Shown in pieces: positions 11,601 to 23,600 of a DNA stretch of 64,000 bases. The DNA lies in NCBI RefSeq assembly GCF_016802725.1, contig NC_052668.1, positions 10,542,501 through 10,606,500 of the forward strand, in the 5' to 3' direction. This DNA is from Solenopsis invicta. Taxonomy: Eukaryota > Arthropoda > Insecta > Hymenoptera > Formicidae. Both the position numbers and the translations under genes were made by a program. Every line of letters starts with the position of its first letter. Within the stretch, counting starts at the first letter, position 1. The notes under the pieces were generated by a model, which saw nothing but the letters and a program-made list of their open reading frames with translations, was not told the origin of the DNA and did not search any database.

Positions 11601-14600
11601 ACTGAAAAAAAGTTATTAACTTGAATAAAGAACCCCGCACGATTTACATGAAAAAAACGTTTTCAGTTAATTTGTTTGAATTTTTTTATATGCACGCGGA
11701 CACACACGCACACAGACGCGCGCACGCGCACGCACGCACGCACACACATACAATAAGTACATGTAGAGAGGGTTTCATTAAATACTACAGAAATGACGAA
11801 CCATGAGGTACTTATCTCTGCTCCACACATCTTACGGGCGCACACGCCCGCGTGTGCCCGCGTTATCTACAGGCATTCATACGCACCCATATACATATAC
11901 GAGTATGAGCAAGCATACAAGTTCAAACTAGTATAGATATACAATATGAACTAATGTCATAAAAGAGACCTTCAAATATTTTTAATTCCGAAACTAGACA
12001 TAGAAATGTTCTAAAAGAACGGTATCCGATAGCGCACGGTGCGATAGCCCACCAACCAATCATTTTGACTTATTTAACTCAACCAACAAAAAAACCGGCG
12101 GGTCCGGAAGAGCACATCCCGATAGCACACAAACTACTCACAATGGCAGATGCCTAAAGATTTTTTGTAGGTTGGGTTAGATAAGTCAAGATGATTGGTT
12201 AGTGGGCTATCGGGATGTGCGCTATCGGAACCCTCCCCAAAAAAACTATAGGCATCCGCCGCTGTGAATGGTGTGCCGATGTACTATCGGTCCCGTGTGC
12301 TGTCGGGATCCGCTCATTCTAAAAATTAAGGTTTTTCACTAGGAATGCAAGTACTATAACATATAAAAATTCAAGCAAATTGACTGAAAACGTTTTTTTC
12401 ATATAAATCGTGCAGAGTCCTTTTTTATTAAATTTTATCAGTTAAAATATTTATGTATTTAAATTAAATATATGTGTTAAATATATAAATACTGAAAAGG
12501 ACTTCCGTTTCCGGAGCGAGCGAGAGTAGACAGGTGTGATGAGAGAGTCTTTGGTGATAAAGGCGAAGAGCGATTGTGGGGAGTGGAAGGGGAAAGCGGA
12601 GTGTAAGCGTGTATGAAAGGTGGAGTGAGTGGAGAAAGAGAGATCGAGTGGAGTGTATGAGTATGTGAGAGTGTGGAAGCAAGTGCAGTGTAGAAGTAAG
12701 GTTAAAAATCGGGGAGTTGAAAGGGGGGGGGGGCAAGAGGAGAGCGGGGAAGAGAAGGAGAAATGCACGAGCGCGGGCGCGTGCTTGGAGTGTGAGCACG
12801 GAGTGTGTAATAAGCGTAGAGGCGGAGCAAGGTAGAGAATTGTCGAACGGTGCGATGGGGAAGCGCATGCGCACGGACAGTGACTAAGTAGCAGAGAGAT
12901 AGGCAACTTAGAAAAGAATAGAGTGCACAGTAAGAAAATTACGGGAACAAGGAGAGGGTCGGGTAGAAGAAATGGAGAACGAGGGGAGGGAGGATTTGGC
13001 AGGGGCAAAAGTGATGGAGTTGAAAAACGGGCGGTGAGGAGCGCAGGGGAGTGCAGCAGGAGATTTAGAAATGTGAAAGAGAAAAAGAGAAGTAGGATTA
13101 GAAGGGGAGGCAGAAGGAAAAGAAGGGAAGGAGAAGGGAGAGGTTTTCCAGAGAAGCAAAAAGACGGCGAGATCACCGGTAGGAAAAGCGGAGGGAGAAG
13201 TGTGACAGATGATGGAGTCTTTAAGCAGATGGATAGATGAGATGATGGAAAAGTGAGAAAGGATGGAGAAAAGGATGAAAGAGAAGATGAGATTGTTAAT
13301 GGGGAAGTTAGAGAAAATGAAAAGAAGAGAGGAGGAGTGGAGGAAGGACAGGGAGAAAATAGAAAAAAGAGTAGAAAACCTGGAAAAGAAGTGGGAAAAG
13401 GGATTGAGGTTGAAGGAAGGGGAAGAAAGAAGAGAGTTGGAGAATAGGGTGGAAAGAAGGGTAGGGGAAAAGAGGAGGGAAGAGAAAAAGGATATGGGCT
13501 AGAAGAAAGGATAAGGAAGATGAAGGAGATGTGGGAGGAAAGAGATAAGAAGAAAAGAAATAAGAAAATGATTATAAAAAAATATAAATCAGGAGGAAAT
13601 GACGTAAAAAGGGAAAAAAAGTATACTTAAGAGTGCAAGAGCGGAGGTTGGAGTGGAAGAAGTGAGAAAAGTAAAAACAGGGCATGAGAAGCAAAAGATG
13701 TTTGCAGTGGTGAGTTTCAGGACGAAGGGAGAGAAAAAGGAGGTGATGAAAAAAAGGTAGGCTAAGAGGGGGGAGAGTGTGGATAGAGGATAATTTGACG
13801 TGGAAGGAAAGGCAAGTAAGGTGGAAAATCAGAGATTTGGCGAAGGAGGAGGAGGAGGAAAAAAAAAGGCGAGGATATGAGTAGAAGAAAACAGAGCATT
13901 GATAGATGGAGTTTGGTGGTTTTGGGATAAAAGGAAGGGAAAGTTGAAGAATAGGATGGAAAGGAAGTGGAGGGGGGGGGGTAAGAAGGAAAAGAAAGGA
14001 GGTTTTGTGGAGGGAAGAAAGAGTGAGCAGGGGAACTAGGGAAACACAGCAGGGAGAGAGAGAGATGAAGATTGTGTTTTGGAACGTGGCAGGGCTGCGG
14101 GGGAAAGAAGAGGAGATTTAGAGAGGCTTGGATGTCATAGTGTTGATGTGGGTAGAGAGAAAGCTGCAGGGGTAAAGAGCAAGCTGCCAAGAGGGTAAAG
14201 GAGGAAAAAGGAGGAAAAAGGAGGAAGTATGTGTGGAAGTGGTAGAAGGCAAAAAAAGAAATAAAAAGAGAAAAGCAATAGGTGGAATGTTGATGGGGAT
14301 CAGAAAAGAGTTAGTGAAAGGAGGGGGGGGGGGAAGAAAAAGGAGGAGAGAAAAGAAATCGTAGTGGAAAAGATAAAGTGCGGAAAGACGTAATGGAGAG
14401 TGGTTGGAGTGTACGTGAGTGAAGACATGAAAGAAAAGTTAGAAAAATTAAGGGAGTGGAGGGAGGAAGGGAGACTGGACACAAAGGTAATAATTGGAAG
14501 GGGGGGGGGGGATTTTAATGCAAGGACGGAGGAAAAAGGAGGAAGTATGTAGCTAAAGGGTGAGGATAGAGAGGAAGAAAGCAGACAGTCAAAGGATAAA

Positions 14601-17600
14601 AAGATGAATGGAGAGGGGAGGAAGCTGGATTTTATAGGAAAAAAGGGTTGGATTATTGTAAACGGAAGGATAAAGAAAGGTGAGGGAAAGAGTGGACATA
14701 TACGGCGGAAAGAGGAGAGACGCTGATTGATCATGTGCTAGTTAGAGAAGAGGAAAAGATTAAGAGAATGGAGGTGGGGGATAATGTAGAGTCCAATTAC
14801 CATCCTTTGGTAGTATGGTTGAAGGAAGGGAGAAGGGAGACAAGAAAAGGTGGGAGAAGGAATAAAATTAATAGGGGGGAGGGGGTATAGAATGAAGAAG
14901 AGAAAAAGAGGTTTAAGGAAAAGTTAGGAGAAATGAAGAATGGAGAAAGAGGGATTAACAAGGATATGGAGGAGATGGGGGGTAAAGTGAGAGAGGCGTT
15001 GAGGGAGGTGGAAAAGTGGTGATAGGGAGGGGAAGAGAGAGGAAAAAGGGCTGGTGGAATGAGTAATACAGAGTCGCGAAAAGAGAGGTGAGGAGAGAGT
15101 TGAGAGAGTGGTGAGGAGGCGAGGAGGAGGAGGAGAGGAATATAGGGGCAAGAAGAAAGAGTATAAGAACCTGTGTAAGTTAAAGACGGAAGAGGAAAAT
15201 AGAAGATGGAAAAGAATGACGAAGGAGGCGAAACAGGAAGGGCAAGTTTGGAAAGTAATGAGAAGGAAAAAGAAGAAAAGAAAGCAGGTGAGCAAGGATA
15301 TAGAAATGGAGGAATGGAAGGAGTATTTTAGAGATTTATTGGGAGGGGTGAAAGAAAAAATGGTGTTGGGGAGAAGGAAAGGTGTTAGGTCGGAAGGAGA
15401 AGAGGAAGAGAAGGGATAGAAAGAGTGATAGAAAAGCTGAAGAATGGAAAGGCAATAGGAATCGACAAGATATCCAATGAGGTATGAAAATACCCAGTGC
15501 GAAATAATAAATTGAAAAGACGTTTATTTGACGTCTATGTCGTTGTTGGTTGATATTAATAAATTGAAAAAACGTCTATTCAACATCAGTGGTTGATATT
15601 AATAAGTATTTCAACTACTATTTAACCACTCTAAATATTTTTTTATTAGATGTAGTTTTGCAAATATATAATTAATAAAAATGGTTAACGTCACTATTTT
15701 CTTCTCTTATCCAGATAACATAAAGTTAAAAATTGGGTCATGCAAGACGTCTTTAATAAACTTGACTTCCCGAAATTTTTTTATATTTAATTTAATTATT
15801 TTACTATATTAACACATAATTTCTAGTTGCATTTTTAGTTAAACGAATAACAGAAAAGTTATTTCAGATCTTATTCTGCATTTGTAAAAATTGTAAAAAA
15901 ACAATAATTTTATATATTTTTTTATAAATAATATTTTTTAATTATACATGTTTCATTTTTTGATAACATATGTATGTATTGATTTGATCTATCAGTTATT
16001 TACACATATGACTACAAAGTGTTTACAGGTCATCATGAATGATCAGTTCGCAGCGATCACGGAAGTCAAGAAACGTTCACCGGAGTCGCGACTTGGATGG
16101 ATGGCCATTTGGAAATTTCCGAAAAGAAATACCTGAGAATTTTTTTTTACGAAAAATGTTTTTTAAAATATTACAAAAATATTGTTTTGTTCATTGAGAT
16201 CTTGTGGTGCAATAATATAATAGTTATGCGGATATTTCGAAGAAAATATTTATAGAGAGTTTATGCAAAACGTCTAATAGTTGTTTAATTTTGATGACAC
16301 AAAGACGTCTAATTGACCAAATTTTAAACTTCTATATTAACTGATTTATTAAACGTTGATTAGACATCTTTTCAACCTGTCATTTCTCACTGGATATGGA
16401 GGAGAGAACGTGACGGACTTGGTATGGTGGATATGCAATAGGGTTTGGAGAGAGGAGGGGTGGCTGAAGGCATGGAAAAACGGGGTTCCTATAGTTAAGA
16501 GGGGGGATGGGAAAAGGGTGAATGAGTATAGAAGAGTGACGCTGATGCCGACATTATACAAAATATATGTTAGCGGGGAGGCTAGAAGGGGAAGTAGAAA
16601 AAAAGGAGATGCTTCAAAAGGGGCCGGTGGGGTTTAGAAAAGTGAAAGAAATCGTGGACATTTTCGTTCTAAACTATGTCGTAAATAGAGAGCTGGGGAA
16701 AAAAGGTACATTGGTCGTTATGTTTGTAGACTTGAAGGCGGTATTTGACTCGGTGAGCAGGGAAACAGTGATAGGAGCAATGAGGGGAAAAAGGGTGAGG
16801 ACGGGACTGGTAAAGAGGGGAAAAACTGCTAAGGGAAACAAGGTGTAGAGTGAGGGTGGGGGAGGAGAAAAGGGGGAGTTTCTGGACGGCGAGGGAAGTG
16901 TGGCAGGGCTGTCCTCTCAGTTCTCTGCTATTCAATTTGATGTTAGTGGATTTGGAAGAAGAGATGAGGAAGGTGAGGTGGGGAAGAATAGTAGTGGTGG
17001 GGAGAGGGTATACTCTCTATTGTATGCGGACGATATTGTCCTGTTGAAGGAGGGGGAGGAAAAAATGAGGAGTATAATAGAGAGGTTATATGGATAAGAA
17101 AGGACTAGAGGTGAATGCCGCAAAGACAAAGTTGATAAGATTTAGAAAAAGGGGAGGGAAATGGAGGAAAGTGAGGTAGATAAGGAAAGGGAGAGGGATA
17201 GAGGAAATGAAAGAGTTCAGCTATTTAGGATACAGGTTTTAAATAAACGGGGGGCAGGAAGCATATTTAAGAGAGAGAATAAAGAAGACAGCAAGTGTGA
17301 TGGGACAGGTACGGAGGATTAGGAAGAGGAGATATGGTAAGGATTGGGAAAAGAAGATATGGTAAGGATTGGGAAGAGGAGATATGGTAAGGATTGGATG
17401 GTAAAAAAGCTTTGGGCAAGTTTTACATTTAACAACTTTGCTCTTAATTGCCTTCTTATATGCCGAGCATTGGTATTCTGCATACTCGTCGTCTGCTGAT
17501 AATTCGGCCAAAACCGTTAATATCAGCATAAGCGATCCGTCACCTATGATCCACTTACATACGTCAGCACTATTGTGTCCACGTATAATGTCTACTGTCT

Positions 17601-20600
17601 TGTGAGACTTTGATGTCCCGAACAATAAATTCACTGCTTACATTCACAGATTGCCATATCCCGACTAGATAACTCTCACAGCTATCCCCAGTCTATGGCG
17701 GCGTAAGTCAAACAACTTATTTTATGTCTTTTCTCACTTTAAACCACTCAAAAGTTATTACATTTACGGAGCAACTTTCCACACGTCTTCTCCTCGCGAG
17801 AGAGAAGGGGGGGGGGGAGAAGAAGGAGAGGGAAAAGGTGAGAAAGAAGGAAAGGGGAAAGTAGGGGGAGAGGAATAGCGGGTAAGTAAAAAGAAAATAT
17901 GGAATGATTGAGGGAGGAAGTCTCGACATTTGTACATATATATAGATATAGATAGTGGGTAGATAGATAACAGATTACTAGCGACGGAAGCGGAGGTTTC
18001 CGGGCGTGTGTGTGTGTGTGCGTAGGGCAAGTGAGTAGATTTTAAGTTAGATTAAGATAGTGAATAAGTTTAGGTTAAGTGTTTGGTTTTTTGTATAGTC
18101 TGTAAAAAAATGTAACCCAGATTGTAACGCGCTTATTCGTCGAATTTTACAAATTTTTATCTCGGTAACTATTGCAATTAATGAAAAATAGTAAAGAACT
18201 TTTCTTTTCAGTTTGACCTGCTCTATCAAACCACAAGAGCATAAGTAGTATTTATCAAACACCCTGTATATGTTTGTAGCAATTAACGATAAATATCATA
18301 ATATCGTTTTGATTGTACACTGAAAAGAAGTTGTTAACTTGAATAAATTTTTCAACTTTATTAAATTTCTTTAGTTCAAATACTTATGTATTTAAATGTA
18401 TGTGTTCTTAAACACATAAATGCTGAAAAATTTAAGTATTTTGTATATGTAAATTAAATATACTTATACTGAAAAAATTTAATCAGGTTGAAAGATTTAA
18501 TCAAGTTAACAACTTTTTTCTAGTGTGAGGTAAACGCATTTTCTTATAATGAATGTAAAATAGGTAAAATTTTAATCGGTAAGGAAGTGTTGATTTATTA
18601 TTTTTTTATGCACCGTTCTTAATTTTCTATGCGTAAAAAGAAACTTTTCCTTACAATGCAGCAGTACTGGAAACATGGGTAGGTACAAAAAAATCATAAT
18701 GCATGACAAGCAAAAGAAGAAATTGGTGTAGGCCTTGGATCCATTATTGCCCATATTAAAAAATAACGCGCCAATTACTAGTCCAATGAAAAAGTGTAGC
18801 ACTATCTTCAGGTACATGTAATTCTGTGAACATACAGAAAAATTTACTCAACCTTATGCATTTTAGAGAAAATCTTCCTTCTTATCATCTGATAACTTTG
18901 TTAGCTCTCATAGAATGTCTATGTAATTTCTTTGCACATCGTTGCGCACGTTTTTTGCATGTAAAGGTTGCTTATGATAGAAATCATTTAATACTTAGCT
19001 ACTAATCCCAGTAAGTAAAATAATAGCAATATGCTTGTAGCTTACTAGCAAATTTGAACAAAAGTTATAACATGACATTCACATTGTGAACTGCATTATG
19101 CCTGTATTGTGTTTGCCATTACTATTTTTGATTACTTCCCCACCACATCAAGGTCTGTGAAATGATGTAACTTTGTCACGCTATGCGTTATCTCTAAACT
19201 GAAAGCATAGAGGAGAAGGCGGTATTATGGCACTATTTACATTTTATTTAATAACTTTGTCAATAATTAATAATTTATATTGAAATTTAATTATTATATT
19301 CAAAATGTTGTTTAATAGATTCTAAACTCAAAGTTATGAGATATTTATTACTTAGAATTGGTTGACTTAGAACACGATTTATAAAAGTGTAACGACACTG
19401 CATGGATCGAAGAGAAACAAGGGTGGTAATATGGACCATCACGAAAGTACATTTAAAAATTAGTTTTGTTTAAAAAAAATAAAGTATATTTTGTGATAAA
19501 ATTATATATTTTTAATTTTCTATGGCTTAGAATTTTTCTGTGTTTTAATATTAAAACAAAGTATTAAAAGCCTCTCAAGATTTAACACAAAATAAACAAC
19601 TAAAACAGGCTAGTGAGAGTCAACGCGGATTTAAGAGCGCAAAATCAGTGTACAAACAATTATTTATTCATAATGAATGAGAAGTAACGAACGTTTCGGC
19701 TCTCTTTGAAGCCCTCTTCAGCGAAATTACGAGTAAAAAATTATTTTAATCGTCATCTTCAACGCAATTACAGTGGAAGCTATTCTAATCGTCATCAGTC
19801 AGTTACCGGGAATTAAATGAGTCACCAACGGTTTGCCAAATCCGCCGTGGAAGCATTGCCCGTTGTCATGTCAGTGAAATTGACAATTTTCTAAACAACC
19901 ATCGTGTTCTTAGATAGCTGACATTGCTATAATTAATGTTTTTTTATTTTTTTATTTTTTTAAATTATGTGACTCACCCATTGGCACTAATGACGACCAG
20001 TGAAGCGTTGGATAACTTTGTCCATAGAAAGCGAAATTTGCCTGTCAAAGTATACGTTCGAATTTTTTGTAATGCCGCGTGCTCACTATCTCACGCAATA
20101 ACGTATACTGACTAAATTTTCGTTCGAACATCCTACCATCGCCGAGGAAGTCAAATAAACGAGAGAGAACAAACAATAATAGATACATAGATACGTAAAT
20201 ATGAACGGAGAAATCATTTGATACAAAACAAAATAAATTAGCGGACAACAATTAACAATGTCAGAATTATCAAATTAAAAATAAAATTACAGACTTAACG
20301 TGAATTGATGGCAAGAAGATTAATATAAAATCAACATAGCGAATTAACGGTGAGACGATTGTTGCTAGTAAATAAAACTTATCTGTTACAGTCTCTTTAA
20401 TAGTGAGAGGTATACGTGATGTAGAAATTCAGTATCCCTTTGTAAATTGAGGCTATTTGTTTGTAATTGGATGTGTAGCATTTCCGATATTAATCGTCTG
20501 TCCAAAACTCGCTCGCTATCCAAGATTTTAATATTCTCCCAGTCAAAGTCGTGATTAAGATTAATTCTGTGTTCCGTGATGACCAAATGGTTGTTCGCAT

Positions 20601-23600
20601 TACGTCTAATATCATTGCAATGTTCTATGGCTCATGTTTTTAATCTCTTACTAGTTTACCCTACATAAGACGCATCGCAGTCTTTGCACACGATCTTATA
20701 CACTACATTTTTCTTAAGATTATTCGGGAGAATGTCTTTTTAAACTTTAATAAATCTACTCAATTTATTGAGACTAAAAAAGCCAGATTTATGTTGAATT
20801 TGTTCGTAAAATATTTGAACTTGTCAGAAATTGTGGGAACATATGGCAATAAGAACCATGGAGATTTTTTATGTTTTGTGTCGGTATCATTGTTAGTGTC
20901 TGTATGTTTGCTTTGATTAATTGAACGTTTAATGCGGCTATTAAATGTCTCAAAAATATATCCAGCAGGATAGTCATTCATAAAAAGGGTATTTAAAAGG
21001 ATAATAAACTCAAAATTCTTTTTGTGGAATTTAGGATTTGACAATAAAAACGACATTAATTCCCGGTAACTGATGACGATTAGAATAGTTTCCACTGTAA
21101 TTGCGTTGAAGATGACGATTAAAATAATTTTTTACTTGTAATTTCGCTGAAGAGGGCTCCAAAGAGAGCCGAAACGTTCGTTACTTCTCATTCATTATGA
21201 ATAAATAATTGTTTGAATACTGATTGTGTTTTACGCTCTTAAACCCGCCCTGACTCTTACTAGCCTGTTTTAGCTGTTTATTTTGTGTTTTAATATTAAA
21301 CTGCAAGAATAAAATGATATCTTTATCCTTGTTTAATGACATGTTTCCGAACGCAGCCTTGTAGAGTGACAAATGATTTATTGAAAAATTATTTCGATAT
21401 AAAAATCTCAATAGTGTCCATATTATCAGCATGTTTCCATACTCACGTTAACAAAATGATGTACTATTAAATAACTCGAAATGTGTCAGCCAAATAAAAA
21501 GTCAAAAACAAAAAGAAGATAGGGTCACTACACTAGTCAATGAACAAACATAAAATAACTTAATACAATTACATTTTCAAATAAAAAATTACATTTTAAT
21601 AAAATTTCCATAAAAATTAGATTTCAACAATATCAATTAATTTTGCATTTTATTATTTTAAAGTTTTATTATTTCGATAATTTTTATAAAAAATCATTTA
21701 TTGGCAACTGTTTAGTGACTGGTGCAATGACTCTACTCTAATGTACATGGTGTTGCATTTAGGACGCACAACTATAGTTGCATACGGCAGACTGCCAGGG
21801 GCAGTTGTCATTAATGAAATTATTTAATTTATAGTTTGAGAATTTTTAAAGGAATAATTGTAGGAATTTTATGTTTAATTCAAGTAGATATAAAAAGATT
21901 GGTAGCTTATTCGTCTGTATTTCATATGAATATAACATTATGTGTTTTAATAACTATGTATAAATTAAGTATTTTAAGTAGATATATTATGATGATTTCT
22001 CATGGATTATGTTCTTCAAGATTATTTTATATAGTAAATTTATTTTATAGACGGAAGAAACTTTTGTTAATTTTTAATAAGGGAATAATAAGAAAAATAC
22101 CTTCTGAAATAATTTGGTGATTTTTATTGTGTGTGGCTAATTTTTCTTTTCTTTTTTCATTACATTTTTTTAGAGAGTTAATAATTTTAATGACTAATTT
22201 ACATGACAAATTTCATTACGCCTAATCAGTTGTGTGTCCTAAATGTATCTGCAACACCCTGTGCATTTGTGTTATAATACAATCAAACTTAAAAAAAAAA
22301 AATAAAGAAGGATGTGTAGTCAAATGTTAAAATATACTTTAAAAATGTTTTGAAAAGTTTAAAAATAAAAATGCCTTATAATAATTGTCAGCTATTGTGT
22401 ATTGTTATATTTACGCTATTATATAAAGTTTACTAGATAAATGATTCCAAAAATAATTATTGGAACTTTGTTAATAATACGGAAATAATACAGATGTTCT
22501 TAAGGGGATGCTAGGGTCGTCCTTTTTTACCGATCAAACGTTAATTTTCGGGCAAGCCGTTCTTCTAATTGCATTTACAGATTTAAAAATTCTTTTCCAC
22601 AATTAAAGTATAGACAGTAATGTATAACGGACGCTATATAAAGATAAGGAAAACAAAAAAATATTGAAAATAATTTTAAATCTGTAAATGCAATTAGAAA
22701 AACGGTTTGCCCGAAAATTAACGTTCGGTCGGTAAAAAAGGACGACTTTAGCATCACCTTAATACTTATATGACCCATCTATACCATCAATACCATTCTT
22801 CTCTATTTTTTAGTTCAAAATGTGTGAAATTTTAGTTATTGTATGTATAATTATTTATTATTGTACATATAAAATATCCTTTTATTACTGTATACATATA
22901 TGTATAATTAAGAATCACAGATCTCAAAGAGTCCTAGAAGTTTCAGTGTTTGCACGCATTTTAATGTATAGTGCATATAGCAAAAGACAAAAGAATATTA
23001 CAATGCACGCAATAATGTATATACATTACACAAAAATAACTTTTATTAATTCTACAATTTTATGCACTTACTTTTATAATACCTAGAACACAGTAAACAT
23101 ATAGTTAATAAAAAAAAGATATCCAGAACACCGTAAACTTACGAGTTAGATACATGGGAATATTCCTTTTAAATTTTCGTGTACTTTCACGTTGAAGATG
23201 ACACAAAAAAGATTCCTACAGGTTTATTATATTTAAAGATAGTTAAAGTTTTTTTAAACCTTAATCTAGGTCTTTAAATTATATTATAAAAAAGTTACAA
23301 CAATGTGAAGAATCGCACTGGATACGTCTTATCTCGATATCGCAAGCTAAAGCTAATCAAACACAAAACTGCTAATAAAAACTGAATAGACTTTACCATT
23401 TAAATTATGAAAAGGCATATTTTGTTTAGTCTCGACTGGATATAGCTGATTCTTTTTATATTTTCGCTGATATTTTATCAATAAAATTATATGAAAAAAA
23501 TATTTTACGTTTTGTAAAATATTTTTTCGATATATATTTTATTATCTAAAAATACAAAATATGTTGGGACTTGATTAGGTGGCGCGATGGCGTGTGGATG

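Larger units (their letters stand above)
15420..17240 (+). pseudogene. LINE reverse transcriptase remnant, split by an insertion
   Basis: The domain starts before the insertion (IDKISNEV near 15460-15482) and resumes at 16394 with YGGENVTDLVWW. Further blocks are GPVGFRKVKEIVD (near 16620), VVMFVDLKAVFDSV (near 16715) and the catalytic YADDIVLL (17023-17046) in a different frame. Several frameshifts and stops separate them. Confidence 0.88.
12490..17400 (+). mobile_element. Degenerate purine-rich non-LTR retrotransposon (LINE)
   Basis: The plus strand is extremely purine-rich with runs of 9-11 G. It carries the order ORF1 coiled coil, AP-type endonuclease, reverse transcriptase of an R1/jockey-type LINE. 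It is interrupted at 15493-16393 by a TIR element and is full of stops and frameshifts. The 3' part ends after LGYRF and GQVRRIRKRRYG-like strings with three copies of a 27-bp repeat (17323-17398). LINEs of this purine-rich kind are familiar from ant genomes, which is one reason to think of an ant. Confidence 0.85.
19548..21300 (-). mobile_element. Penelope-like element (PLE 1) with inverted ends
   Basis: About 240 bp at the left (19560-19822) recur inverted at the right (21052-21290): GCTGTTTATTTTGTG, GAGAAGTAACGAACG, the hammerhead-like block, and CAGTTACCGGGAATTAA. Between them, on the minus strand, lie remnants of the PLE polyprotein 3' end. Both ends carry the same GAAACGTT motif found at other PLE ends in this window. 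Confidence 0.85.

Noticed and set aside
11621..11845. His/Thr/Arg- and Cys/Val-rich peptides in both strands
   Set aside because: Translations of a CA/CG microsatellite.
12451..15295. Several long minus-strand frames rich in Pro, Ser, Leu and Phe
   Set aside because: They are the pyrimidine-rich complement of the purine-rich LINE. Composition alone removes stops.
19693..19721. Claim of an active ribozyme
   Set aside because: The catalytic core is present, but I could not draw convincing stems I and III from a single copy.
21836..22200. Nuclear protein-coding gene or mitochondrial contamination
   Set aside because: The frame needs the mitochondrial code, and the fragment is flanked on both sides by element arms continuous with the nuclear intron.
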